A stretch of DNA of 64,000 nt from Tubulanus polymorphus. Taxonomy: Eukaryota; Nemertea; Palaeonemertea; Tubulaniformes; Tubulanidae. Position 1 is the first letter of the stretch; each line of letters starts with the position of its first letter. The notes under the pieces were generated by a model, which saw nothing but the letters and a program-made list of their open reading frames with translations, was not told the DNA's origin and made no database searches. The stretch covers positions 7,321,001 to 7,385,000 of the forward strand of contig NC_134025.1 of assembly GCF_964204645.1 (NCBI RefSeq), in the 5' to 3' direction. Of the stretch, positions 12,001 through 25,003 are shown in pieces. Made by a program: the position numbers and the translations under genes.

Positions 12001-13320
12001 TGATTCTAAGGATGAAAGAGAAGGCAAGAATCAGATGTTTAAGGAATATCCTAGGGCTGCATCACTAATAAACATGCCAGTTATTACTACATTGTATTAC
12101 TGTTGTTTCTACCACTATGATCTTAGTGAGGTAACTATTCCAATAGAAATCATATATATGCTGGTATTTCTGAATTTCTACTGAATATTTCATATGGTAC
12201 ACTTTGGATATATCCCTCCTATGGTATAAACGTCGGTTTAGTGATGTTACATCATGTATTTTTCATTTCAAGGAAGCTATCTTATTTGTTTTGCAGAATT
12301 CATTTGCTAGTCCACTGTCAATAAAGAATCATCATCAGGTAGAATTTTTTTTTTCATTGATTTATTGATACTTAAAACTCTTGTTACTTGTATTATTGTT
12401 AATGCTGAAAAGAATTTTATACTTGTATTCATTACTAGTTCAATGTCCATGGTTTAATTTCTTTAAATAGTTGACAGATAAACAGTTTCTATGGATAGCC
12501 CTGAGTGCAAGGTCAAAGTTACGCAGATGGAAGGACGTTGAGAAACTACTCACTACTAAAGTTAGAAACGTTTTGTTTCATAAGTTCTGAAGTACATTAG
12601 TTTCACATGTTCAATATTTTGATTTGTGAATTTCGTTTTAGGGAATGTTTGGCACAACGAAAATGAAGGCAGTCATAGGATTCGATAGGGTGGTAGATGT
12701 TCTTCAAAAGACTGGTGCCCCTACCGATGTAAGTCATGGGTAGATTTTGTGTGGGTTTCAGTTTGATGGTTGAAACTAATGGGTATATGGTCATGAGGAT
12801 GAATATTTACGTGATGGCTAGGAAAAAGGATGGATGGGCTTGAATTAATGGATATAAATTTGTGTTTACTTTCAGGCATTGAGTAAATATACCCGGTTGA
12901 TCGATGATCCAGATCTACGGCTCGAAATTGCGATTAAATGTCGTTGTCACCATGTAGTCATTGATGTAAGTACAGTACTATATGACTGTTAATTCCTTCC
13001 TCCTTATGACTACCCGGTATTTTCTTGCTGTATGTACGATGACTAGTCATTGTTGATTTTTAATCTTCAAGAATTTCATGTCTCATTTTATTTCAGACCT
13101 TTGTTGCAATGAAAGATAGAGCACAGATCGAGTCATATAAAGCCAAAGTATTGGAGCCACATACAGAGGAATTTTACTATGCACAAAATGCACTTAGCAA
13201 TTCAGTAAGTGTTGTTGACACAGATTGTAGATTCATAAATACATGTATACTATTTTTTACAGGAATATTACTCAGTGAAGTTTATGTTTTGTATTGCAGA
13301 GCATAAAATGGAAGAATTAG
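9099..13320 (+). CDS. VIPAS39: VPS33B-interacting protein (SPE-39 homologue)
   Basis: Partner of VPS33B in a HOPS-like complex for endolysosomal and vesicle trafficking (family knowledge). Eighteen in-frame exons: 9099-9164, 9564-9660, 9845-9937, 10232-10312, 10422-10507, 10593-10661, 10772-10868, 10955-11087, 11399-11426, 11519-11592, 11791-11881, 11996-12130, 12297-12338, 12471-12560, 12642-12728, 12876-12965, 13097-13204, 13300-13320. They encode 495 residues, matching the about 490 of vertebrate VIPAS39. Diagnostic stretches are DEEYWGSSKS near the N-terminus, CHDGNAITAV, MPVITTLYYCCFYHYD, IGFDRVV, CHHVVID and the C-terminal IKWKN. The first exon has no in-frame ATG, so a short 5' coding exon is missing from the model (candidate at 7447-7461). 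The junction at 10868/10955 could equally be 10865/10951. Confidence 0.93.
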
Positions 13321-13737
13321 GATTTGGTATTTCCATGCAAAGAACATTCCCTTCTCGAAAAGGTTCACCAGCCAATGGGTCGATCGTCCATGAACATTAT
13401 CGTGCGCTAATTATTGTGATACAGCTTTTGACAAAATCTCTATTAACTCCTGCTCTTGTAATGATGTAAATGGAATTTGAAGATATCACTATAGAATGTA
13501 TGGCTATCATCCGTATTAAAAAACTGCAAAAATACAAAATCATATAACTGACGAATTAGTTGGTTTACTTATTGTTAAACTAGCAATGTTGCTATATTCA
13601 CATCATTCAGTTAAATCAGATTATCTACATCGATTGTTATTTTCATAGTTTATTGCATAAACATACCTAAGTGTGTATACCGTTAGCTTGAATATTTATT
13701 GTATTGATGTTTTCATGTTTATACATATATATATGTG

Positions 13738-13743
13738 AATAAA
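13738..13743 (+). terminator. Poly(A) signal of VIPAS39
   Basis: AATAAA about 420 bases after the stop at 13320, followed by a T/G-rich stretch (TGTTTTGTGTCTGTTTT, about 13768-13784) that suits a downstream cleavage element. Confidence 0.6.
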
Positions 13744-13769
13744 TGTATATTTAATATCATAAGATATGC

Positions 13770-16729
13770 TGTTTTGTGTCTGTTTTTACTATTTTCATTA
13801 ACTTCAGTTAAAAAAAGGGCACATCCTGAAGTAGGTACCCTAAAAATACTTGCATTTTAATCCACTAACCAGAACGCCCTTTCTCGTCCTACAAGGCACG
13901 TCATAGTACTGCTTATACAAATTTGCTGCCACTTCGAATTTCCACTGCTAATTAGCCAGGTGCTTGGATGGACACTAGATTTCATCACGTTTGCACCTAA
14001 TTATTAATCGTAATTAGTTACAGTTTACTTATGTACATGTACTTATACATTCAGTGCACCTTCCAAACTTCATCAGTACACATGGCACTTAAGAGGATGT
14101 GACTTGGTAGTAGTAATATCCGGTAGTTCAATGGGTGTGGTAGCCCTTTGCTTAGGTGGACACATAGCATAATCAAACCTGGGAGAAAAGTTGCCAACCA
14201 TCCTTGATAACTCGGACATTCCCTTTTTCTCGGTAACCTCTTATATTACTTCCTATTTCCTTATTGTCTGCCTGAGAGTCTCGTTAATAGTTGGTCCTTG
14301 ATTCAGAAATCACAGGCTGGTTCATCATCTAATTTACCTAAGACATGGCATCAACACAGGCGTGTGTATATTAATTATATTTTTATTTTCTTATAATATA
14401 GAAGTAATGGTACATATTGGAGAACTGGATACTGAATAAAATGTGTAGTACAACCTAAAGTTTTGTCAACATATGAATTAAGTCGAGGATCTTCTTTTTC
14501 ATCGAATTTATTATGTGTAAGGTTGCTTATATTACCATCGAAAATGATATTTGCAGCAATATCTCGTCAGTTTCTCAAATCTCACCTCTCACTCTCTATC
14601 TAAGCTTTTTCATTTTTCACATCAATCTTTACAAAACATTATTGTAACATAGTGATAGCAATCGATTGTTCATATAAACGGTAAGAGCTTCATTCAGAAA
14701 AGAGCTCGGGTAATATGCACCAATGGTTCTTACATGACAAATTATATATCATATACGTAAGATGGCATACGGTTTTCATTTCATGTAAGCAATATCCATC
14801 GCAGTCACAAGGGAACAAAATCTAATTTGATATACTAATTAATTGGGAGTGAAGAGAGATGGATGATAATTACGAGTGCCAATTTCGAATGAAACCTTCT
14901 ATGATCACAAGCTAATCAATGAATTTATTCAATTTCATCCAATTTCAACTTTGACAAGCGGATTGTATTGAGATATTTATGTACACAAAAATATTTATAC
15001 ATAGAACTTGTATATATTATATGAAATGTACAAATTACAAGGCTGAAAGGTGGAATGAGAAAATATAACGGCCATACATTACATTACACAATCACAAGAA
15101 ATCTGTGTCCTAATGGTATAGCACAAATATAATCGAATTCGTAATTACCTCTATTCAAAGTCAAACAGATTAATGATACAAATTGAAAACAATCAAAAAT
15201 GCTTCTTCAAATAACCCTTTTGCACATGTGCTAATTTCTATACCTTATCTAAAAAGATTTTTGTTTGAAATTCATTGCATTTTGTGCACTTCATTTTCCA
15301 CACAGAAATACTAAAGCTTCACATAAACTTATATAACTTGTACAGCTTGTGAGACTGTTCATCAACTTTACTGCACATCTTGGCCCAGGTAGACAGATAC
15401 ATGATACATCATGACAACAAACTAAAACCCTTACTAAACATTACATTGACCATTGATCTTTTAAACTTCATGAACCCATTATCATTTCAACTCAAAATTT
15501 ATTGATACATTTCACAATGAAATTAAATACCTGTCAATATTTACATATTTCTACCAAATTGCTGATGCTTTTCTTCAAATGCTCAGACTCTTCCCTATAA
15601 TGTAACTTCTGAATGTATTACAATTATATACAACGTGATAATTTACAATTTTACTACTATAGTACATGTATATTGAAAAGCATCCTTTTGTTGAATCATT
15701 TGTACATCAAATTCTCAAAAATAGTTATAGAATGATTAGATCTAATGAGAAATTAAAGCGAATTCAGTACATTTCTTTTTTCATGAAGCAAAGGTATATT
15801 CAAATCATACTGCAAAGAAAATTGACCCTGTTACCTCTAAATATATCCTCAAGCAGTTTACAGCTCTCAAATCCCTGATGGATTTTTCGATAGAATCAAA
15901 TCAAGTCACGGCAACCATCTAGGGTAATAGAATTATGTTAAAACTTAAATGAAGGCTTGACTGGGAATGTCACCAGTAACCAGCAGCACATTTCACTCAA
16001 TAAGCTGATATCAAGATCAAAAATTGCACTCACATTTTTTTAAACAATTACTTCTACAAATCACAAAAATTTTATCAACATATTGAGCACAAAGTATAAC
16101 ATACTTATTGCATCACAAAACTGGCCACATTGAGCTGTTTTTTTAGGCCCCGCGATCATCAATTCAAAGCATTCATCTATAAGCTTTAACCTTTAGAATA
16201 ACCATGGTTCTTGTCATAACCAAAGACTTGATAACAATAAATTCGAGTTCAGAGCTCAGAATTCAGGGGTGTTTGAAGATTCTTGCGTACATATCTAACA
16301 AGATTCATTCTTAATAGCAATACAGTATAGTATTCATATCAAAGTGTCTACATGTACGGATGCTGCTGAAGATAGACTCGGATGCATCTCAACAATCAAA
16401 ACCATACTCTTCATTACCTATAGTTATCACCATTTAGTGCCACAATACAAACACTAAAGCTTTACGGTGGTTTACAGGAGAGTTAACACAATGTCTTACC
16501 ATCAGTAGTGTGGAGGTTTTTGACACAAGGATTATTACACCGAATCTACAAAGTACATATGACATGCAGCAAATGTTGCAGACCCGCTCTTTATACGTGT
16601 ACACGTGAAATGTAGTCACAGAGACATTTTGGCTTTCTGACAATATTGAACATAAGCCATATTTCAAATCATTTTCTGTAAACTCAAGAAAAATCCTTCG
16701 CACGTTGAGTGCAATAAACTGTTCGTTCC
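13770..16729. other. AT-rich stretch, probable 3' UTR and intergenic DNA
   Basis: No exon, RNA gene or recognisable repeat seen. It lies between the VIPAS39 poly(A) site and the stop codon of the minus-strand coiled-coil gene. Part of it is presumably that gene's 3' UTR, but several TTTATT (minus-strand AATAAA) candidates exist and none stands out. Confidence 0.4.
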
Positions 16730-19700
16730 CTATAATTGGGGCGGCGGCTTATATGGATTATACATGGTCGAATTCTCTTTGTCCGCGAGACTTCTTCGGC
16801 GACGCCTTTCCTTCTCCATTTCTGCCATCTCTAGTTCTTGTTGCATTTTCTTTGCCAAGTTGATTTCGGTTTGGTAATGATTGACGACGTCGACAAGGTG
16901 AGCATGTTCATCCAATAAATCTTCGAATTCCCGACGCCTTGCCTGTGCGGATAACTGCGAGAGATCAATCAAGAAAAATATTAATCCAATGCAGGCAAAA
17001 GACTTGACTCATATCAGCAGAAAGATCATCATTCTAATCTATAAATTCAAATGCGCGAGCCTTTGAAACTGTAAGAAAATCGCAGCGAAATGTTCTGATG
17101 CTAAGATGAAAGCATGATAAACACAGATGCAAAGCACAGTGCTAAAGCTGGCATTCATTTGATGAATAGTCTGACAATTCAGGATTGTCATATATCAATT
17201 TCCTGTGAAACTAAGCCAGCTCTCTAATAGTGACTAATCCCTCGCAAGGATTCTCTATTTTGACTAGAAATTTAATCAACGCAACCACAAAGTATTTGTG
17301 CATGGAAATTACAACATGTTCAATCATAATGAAAGATGATGAGAATTGATGAACATCTCCGCTGCTGCTGCTGCAGCGCGTGTGTGTACCATCCCGAGAC
17401 CGCTGAGAGAGAGCTGTGCTCTACCACCAATCATATATCTATTATATTCAATACGATGCAAAGTCCCTTGAGTAAAATCAATTTCAGGTGCTTCTCTTCG
17501 ACTGGAAGTCGCAAGATGGAATTATTTGCAGATAAGATACTTAGACGTCAAGCTCTGAGCGAAGAGTCTGCATCAAAAGAGACGAATGATCTGAAGATTT
17601 ATGCGAATGCACATTAGTGTACAGCCTTTTCTGGCAGCTTAGAGATGATATTTGATGAGAACGCCAAACACAAAAACTAATTTCGAAAACAGCCTTAATG
17701 TTATAGCACAGCAATGACACAGATAGCGATTGTGTCGATGAAAGAATGCAATACTAATCAAGCCCGATTCAATGCAGGAAAAAATTTGTCAACATTTGAA
17801 AATTTCAGATCAATACTAGAATGGTATTCACATTGAATTATATAACAAATATGATTTCATGATTTTGGGCAATAAATCTGTTTGTAGAGACATATATATA
17901 ATTTAATCAGTGTTCACTTTGTTATCATGCGAACAAAACTAGAAAACACCCAGATTGTTTTGATGGACTTACTCGTATGATTTCTGTGGCAATTTCTGAC
18001 GATCTTCGTTTTTGTAATCGGTCCGTGATTGATTGACGACGACACCGACCATATGGCATGGGAATGTCTGCAATTAAACAAGAAACATCGGCGATGACAT
18101 AACGAAATAAAAGTGTGGTTCAGAATGAAACTAGCCACCCGCAGGAGTTGCCATTAGATGATAATGAATTTTGATATTAGCTTTATAACTTCACACTACA
18201 AGCATATATATGGTCGACGGAACAACTAGATTGTCATGACATTAGTAATCACCATCATGACAACATGCAACACCAAATGGATTCTGTATTATCGTCATAT
18301 GGTTTCAGAGTGCAACTTAAAATGGGCTTTTAAGGGGTCGATATAAAAAAGTTGGATATAAAAATAACGAACGTATTCAGTTTTTTGTATCACTGGCAAA
18401 TCCGAATCCATTCAAATTAGGATAATTATTTACTCATTACCGGGCATATTCATCTACCAACCCATTACGCAAGACTTTTTTGTCGGAAACATGCACGGAG
18501 ATCTAATCCGCAAGTTCAATGTAACATTCACCCATTCACTGGTAGAAAAATTCACCGAACAGTCGCAAACAGAAAATAGATAATTGATTCTTTCTCATCG
18601 GTGGATGTTCGGTGTGTTCGGCAACATTCAAGACTCGCTGGGATGTTTACACATAAAAATTTACTACACTGCTCTTCAGCTGATGATTCTATTTGCACTG
18701 TGACGTGACAAACTTTAATTTTAAATCACTATGTCTCTTCTAGTCTACAAACTGATGTCATCAGTTCTGCATACGTCTAAGCAAAGTTCCCGCCAACAAT
18801 AAGAAGTATTAGAAATAACCCAGAATTCAAATATGTTAAATCGAAATTAGGATAAAAGTTAATTCTTAAATGAACTTAAATCTTCAATTGCCCAGTTGTT
18901 AAATCAATTTACTTACAGAACCTAGTGAAAAAATGCCCAGATGATTATAACGTATAGATCGTGTAATTCGATATAATAGTGCTGTAATTTCGTGTCTGCT
19001 AACTTCAGTAATCACAGAGATATAACGCTGCTTTGAAAAACACATCCAACAATTCAAAACACGCTTCGAGTTCTCTGTAAAGCATCTACTGCTGGTTCAA
19101 TTTACCTGGAAGGGCACTTTTATTGGGAGTTTTCTCTTTTTCATCTAGTAATTCATCGACCTCATCGATTTCTACGCTTTCTGTTTCACCATCTTCATTC
19201 TTCAGGTCGATGCACACGGGAATGCCACCTAATTTATCGTCCAATTTTTCACCCATGTCTGATGTCTGTTTCGTCGCGTTGCACTCAAATTCTTTCTGTT
19301 CCAATACCGGGCCTTCTAGATTTTCATCTTTTTCCAAAATCGGCACGCTGGTTAACACATTTAGTCGACTACCTGCAATAAGGTATTGCACCGACTTGTA
19401 TATGACAGAAAAGACATATTAACAAGATCAGTTCCTTAATGTTATATAATAAGGAAATACGTCAATATGTGGGTGACATTAAATATTCCACATTAGGCAT
19501 GAAGCAACTCGGCCAGTAATTTATTAATATAAGTATGACGCACATATAACAATGGTCAATCTTCAACATGTCTGGACATGATGAAATAATGATTGGCGGA
19601 ATTTGTCAAAAAGAATTTGAATGAAAGGACTAATAGAGAATGCTGCAGAGAGCAAAATTATCGAACAAACTCTGAAGACGTGATCAATACAACTATTTGT

Positions 19701-22700
19701 ACATCTAGAAGCTGCATTCAGATGTTTGCTTAATTTCCGACCAATTCTAGTTTACAATATCGATGAAATAATTTTAATTAATAATTAGATTTCTAGGAAA
19801 TTCATTTCATATTTTAACTGAAGAAGCTTGCATTTTTGCGAAAAGTTGTATTTAGAAACAATAAAGTATTTATTCTGATAATTCAAAAGGAAAATTCATC
19901 AGTGATGACGAAAATGAAGTATTCTATGGATGTGCATTTGTGGCACAGGACAACAGGACAACAAGAATTCTGATAATCCAAAGAAATATTTTGGATATCT
20001 AACCATTACACATATGAGGTACTAACTATGAAATTTAACTAAATTTAACTAAATTCACGCTGAAAATCAAATATACATACCTAATCATTTTTTAAAAGAG
20101 TTTAATGGTTTTTTGTAACAATTGGCCCAGATGTCACCATCAGTTAGTTCAAAATACCTACCGGTAGCTAAAATTGTCTATTCGATAATTTCCTTTTATA
20201 TCTACAATTATCTGCAAAGGTCTTTAAGCCACACACTCATTTGTTTATTATGAATATAGAACCAAACAAATCTGATGTAGATAGAATTTTGCGATAAAAT
20301 GTGTATTACTCAAATCGTCGATCTAATTGTGCTTTGGATGCACTTGTTACCTTGGAAACCGCATCATTCAAACTGCACCTTAGATTTTTTATTAAGAATG
20401 TATCTGTGATATCATGGATGCATGTTCTATTATAATAAACAGCACTTTCTAAAAAACATTTCCCAGCGACCAAGTGACACTCCTCAAAATACATGAAACT
20501 TAAATACGCTATTAGATGTATAGATACCAGAAACTCATACATAGAAGAGGAGGAAATTATACATGGCAAAATTAGAGTGACCCTTGGCAGAAATCAATCA
20601 TGGAGCAGAACTACATCTAAGTAATACTTATTCTATTATAACACAGAAATATGAATTCTACAATTTCAAATATTTCAGATTTTTTTTGTTAACAATAGGA
20701 CGGAATGAGAATGAAAGCACTTTAACCTATCATTCCATATTCATGTGAAGTGGGGTTTCAGTGCAAAATCATTCTTCAAACATTTGCCGTAAAATCTACA
20801 GCGATTGTTCTATTCTTCAAGTGTACTCAAACCGTTCAAACATTTACTAATGGATGCGTTCCGAGAGCGCGGGAAAGAGAGGAGAGCGAGAGGGAGAGGC
20901 CAGATCTGATGATAGAGAGAGAAGAGATATCACCGGGCTTTTAAAGACGCTGAATCAGTTTCCGATCTCAGCGGAGACAACCAGATTAACCACCCGTCAT
21001 TATACTAATTGATCTGTTAGGTTAGTGTGTGATAGCGCAATTTCGACATTTTCTAATGACTACTTGTCAATGGTTGGACTAATTTTTTAGCTTTGGTACT
21101 TCTTAGAAAGTGTATGATATATCTCACAATTTAAAACAGATATAGACAGTTAGTGTATAAACAGTATGGCCTCTGTATGTGCCCAGTTCTACTCTCAATG
21201 TCAATTTAGTTACCAATAACTCACATTTTCAATTAGCGCATTGTAATTGAAACTTAATCGTCTTAAGCTAAATCATTTCTGCAAAACCCCTGTAGGACAA
21301 ACAATCATGATAAAGATTTTGAATACTGAGCATTTTGTTTTTACAAAGCCCACAAATATTAGCTAAATCGTCTTAATTTCCGGGCAATATATAGCCTACA
21401 CTTGCAAAACTATTGCAAATGGTTACAATTGAATATTTCAAAAGACATTTCAATAGAAATGAAGCATTAAGAGCCTACAGGGTAAAGCTTAAACATGAGT
21501 AATACCAGCATAACAAGCTCAGGAACAAGCTTTATGAACTAAGAGTTGCGAGAAGAGACAGAGAATAAAGACAAACCTACCTATCGTTGTTCTAGTAGTT
21601 GGTCGGCTTATCTTTGATGTACTCGTTGAAGGTGTCTACAAAAAATTAGATAATCTTATAAAATACAACACATTCGACACAAACTCAATTTTTCTAAAAA
21701 AAGGTTTTCTTCCCAAAATTCGTACGGACATGAATTTCCAGCAAATTGAAATAATCATGACAATCTAATTAGTGTCACGGACTTGCAGTTTCAGAAAACT
21801 TCATGAAGTGTTAGTTGCACCTTTTAAGATGCTTTGGACTTTGATTTTCTCTCATATATTCATTCAAATATGAAATGTCATTAATAGATTGTGTGTGAAT
21901 AATTTTCCCACATTCATCAACAAAATGAACAGTTTCAATGCAGCGTCAACGAAAGATCAATGATGTTCATGAAAACACCGAATCAGCGGATCTGTTCAAG
22001 ATGTTCAATTAAAGCTATGATTAATGATGTTAAACAATAGTCAGTATTGCGGTTGAAGCAAATTCTTTTGAATCAGGTCAAAATTTCTTTGTTTTGATTG
22101 AATTCACATTGCACCAGCCATCACTATAGTCGATTGATTTTCATTACTTTCATCATCATATTTTCAGTTATTCATGCATTGTGAGTAATGCTAAAATGAA
22201 AATATTTTCATAACCAGATAGATACACTACAGTTAAGTTATTGATATACGCCTTCCACTGTCCAATAGCTAAACGAAATACCCTTTTAAACAGTCCCAAA
22301 TCACCAACAGCCTACAGACTGTTTTCTGCCCACATTGGGGCATTTATTCTATGACTAAGCGCTTGTTTTGTGAATTCTTTTATGTATATGATGACCTCAG
22401 TGGATATGAGTAACATTGTAAGTAATTTTGTAGGTGTAAATCGAGCATATGACTGAATAAAAAAAGTATTTTTCAATTAACTGTCAGTGCTAGTTATTGC
22501 ACATGGAAAAGGTAGTTCAGGTGACACGCAACCCCTTTTTTGATGACATGATGACAAGTGCACCTCAAAACCACTTCGAAGTTTTTTAGTGTGCCTTTCC
22601 CACATATTAAGTTCTCAGAAGATCCTATCTTTCTGTCACCAACAACTCTGAAGATCAATCCTTGGTTTCAACGAATGTTTTGTTTTATATAATACAAATG

Positions 22701-24276
22701 AACTTCATTAATCAGTATGGATATATACGATACAATTACTTGCTGCCTAAGTCCAAAGGATATTATTGGCAATTTTGCTCATTATTTCAATGACGATCAT
22801 ACTGCACGCATACAGGGAGGTGCAAGAGATCTCGCTGCTGCATGCAACCAGGAATGACCAGACTCACAGAACCATAAAATACCTGTAAATCACACATTTA
22901 GTATCATTATTATGAGTGCTGCTGTTAGAAAAATGTCTACTGCTTCGTTTACATAACAGATTCTTGTAGGAACATAACTTAGGTCGAAATGGACTTAGGG
23001 GCATTTCAAAAATTACATAATGCATATGGGGAGGGGGCTGTCAAAAAGCTTGGTACAGATTGTTACAAAGGGTTGTCTCAACATCTGTTACATCACAAAA
23101 TGCAAGTAGGCCTGCTCATATGTTATAATGTCAGAACTGGTGGACAATCAATATTAATGCTTTGTTAGCTTAACTGTAGGGCTACTATCACATGAACTGA
23201 TAACCCCCTAAAAAATTAAAACTGTACCCGTAGGCATAGACATAATATTGATCATGTCATACTGGTACGTGATAAAGATTTTGACAAATAGTTGGGGGGG
23301 AGGTAACAATTGTTACGCAATATCATGGGGTGTCTGCCTAAATTTGTTACATCTTATTACAAGGGGTAGGGGTATGAAAATTTCCCCAAAAATGTAGTAC
23401 CGGTACATAATTTTTGAACAGCCCCGATATATCCAAAAACTCTCTTCATTAGAGAACGAAAATGAAAACAGATGATTTATTCAAAGAGCCTCAGGTTTCT
23501 GCTGTCGGGTGGCTGTGAACATCTCACTAAGGCATACGTTCCTGTATTTCACCATATCACAGCAGTCGGGAGGAAGTGGGATCAAAGCCAAAACATTGTC
23601 GCGTTGTTTGAAACGCCTTGGGAAACAACAACAGCGCTGAACTAAAAAAGCGTAGCATGCCAAGAATGTTAGCACCGACAGCATTATAAATGAGCTTTCA
23701 AATGACAGCTTCACTTTAATGAAATCTTTGATGAAATCCGAGCGTTTAATTTGATTGCCGCAGAAACCAGTGCCTAACATGTCATCCATGGAATGAATTA
23801 AAGTGATATGGCACCTAAGCACGAATTTGAAATTTTTTCAGCCTATCAACGGCGTATTGATTGATTGATTGTAGTAGTCATACTGTAACTTTGTTTCAAT
23901 TTTAGCTGAACCAACAGAAAGTACATTTTTATATCATATTCAAATGAGATGGATCATGTCGACCTTCACATTCATTTGCTTCTTTTACAGTAAAGACTTA
24001 ATTAGAAAATTTCACAACCGTGATGACAATTTTCTCAGTCAATTTTACGATGGCTTCGGGTCATTTTCACTAATTATCGAAGTTTTTCAGCGACGAAGGC
24101 AGCCTGACTCGATTAACTTTACGGGCGTCATTCTAATCAAAAATAGAAATTTCAACTGACCTGTTTTGGAGAATCGGGAGGTGACGGGGAACCTTTGTGT
24201 TCGAATCTTGACCGGATATGAGCGATACTCCGTGAGAATACACTTCCACCTAATGACGGGACACGACTACTGCGAT
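16730..24276 (-). CDS. Unrecognised coiled-coil protein, C-terminal exons
   Basis: I do not recognise this protein. Five phase-compatible minus-strand exons: 24276-24161, 21635-21581, 19372-19106, 18067-17973, 16954-16730 (stop 16732-16730), about 252 residues. From the N side: a Ser/Pro-rich basic segment (SVFSRSIAHIRSRFEHK, then SPSPPDSPK), a Ser/Thr stretch, an acidic region in the third exon (ESVEIDEVDELLDEKEK), a short basic region (YGRCRRQSITDRLQKRRSS), then a predicted coiled coil (REFEDLLDEHAHLVDVVNHY followed by QTEINLAKKMQQELEMAEME) and a basic RRRRR tail ending YNPYKPPPQL. Composition suggests a cytoskeletal or scaffold protein (inference only). The most upstream exon starts in phase 1, so at least one 5' exon is missing, probably across a long intron to the right. 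Confidence 0.7.
20840..20945. repeat. Purine-rich low-complexity tract, possible promoter element
   Basis: A GAGAGCGCGGGAAAGAGAGG-type tract with several CpGs (about 20859-20930) in an otherwise AT-rich intron. On the minus strand it reads as a pyrimidine-rich, CpG-containing tract like many 5' UTR/promoter regions, so it could be an internal start for the coiled-coil gene. No further evidence. Confidence 0.3.
22998..23425. mobile_element. MITE with about 20-bp terminal inverted repeats
   Basis: The left end GGGGCATTTCAAAAATTAC (22998-23016) matches the reverse complement of the right end (GGGGCTGTTCAAAAATTATG, 23425-23406) with three mismatches. The 428-bp interior is sub-palindromic, with GTTACAAAGGG / CCCTTGTAATA-type phrases and poly-G runs (GGGGAGGGGG, GGGGGGGAGG). 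No coding capacity. It lies in an intron of the coiled-coil gene. Confidence 0.65.
23481..23789 (-). CDS. Candidate small single-pass membrane protein ORF (intronic)
   Basis: Uncertain. An uninterrupted minus-strand frame of 102 codons begins at the ATG at 23789-23787 (MDDMLGTGFCGNQIK...) and stops at 23481. It contains one hydrophobic segment (FIMLSVLTFLACYAFLV) immediately followed by a Cys/Arg-rich juxtamembrane patch (RCCCFPRRFK). It lies inside the intron between exons 24276-24161 and 21635-21581 of the coiled-coil gene, same strand. No family recognised. A chance ORF or an alternative exon are both plausible. Confidence 0.2.
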   Translation of the reverse strand: MDDMLGTGFCGNQIKRSDFIKDFIKVKLSFESSFIMLSVLTFLACYAFLVQRCCCFPRRFKQRDNVLALIPLPPDCCDMVKYRNVCLSEMFTATRQQKPEAL

Positions 24277-24553
24277 CTGCAAAATGTAGAAAAATATCAA
24301 ACGTTCTGAATGATACTTGAGATTTTTAACAGGCGCATATATTCATGAAAAACATTTCTCCAATATGACAACACGTTTTCTATCGCATATATTCAATCAT
24401 ATTCATATTAGTGGTGAATAGACTGATTTTGTCAATACAACAAGAGCCTTTAAACAATCAAACACAGAACCAGTGAGACAAATAAAGACGGATATATACT
24501 TATATATACGTCGAGTTCGTCTTGAGAGATAGTGACGTCTGTCCTACCTTGGA

Positions 24554-24627
24554 CAGTTAATTAAAGCATGGACTAGGACCTTGACAAATGATTACTCCAA
24601 GGTCCTAGTCCATGCTTTAATTAACTG
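24554..24627. repeat. Perfect 30-bp inverted repeat (hairpin)
   Basis: Arms 24554-24583 (CAGTTAATTAAAGCATGGAC...) and 24598-24627 are exact reverse complements, separated by a 14-base loop. It is too perfect for chance in this AT-rich setting. It could be a foldback transposon end, a recent inverted duplication or a small-RNA hairpin. Confidence 0.85.
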
Positions 24628-24901
24628 GTTTCATTGCAAATACACTTATTTGGATAATATTATTGTTAATGGTATACACGCACATGCTTTGCTTTAATCA
24701 AATAAATTTTTTCTCGACATGGAAAGAGAGCATTTTCCCTGGATTAGATATAGAAGATAGGACCAGTCATGTTAATAGAATGATTTTAAAGGTTGCTAGA
24801 TAATTGTCTTGCCACCGCGCTACTGGAAAGGGCGTGTATATGTCTTACACTACACATAGAAAGGCACACCTGTAGTTGAACACTTATTGTATGGTTATAT
24901 T

Positions 24902-25003
<102 letters not shown>

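Noticed and set aside
19123-19422. Plus-strand 99-codon frame
   Set aside because: Antisense shadow of the acidic exon 19372-19106 of the coiled-coil gene, whose phases match its neighbours.
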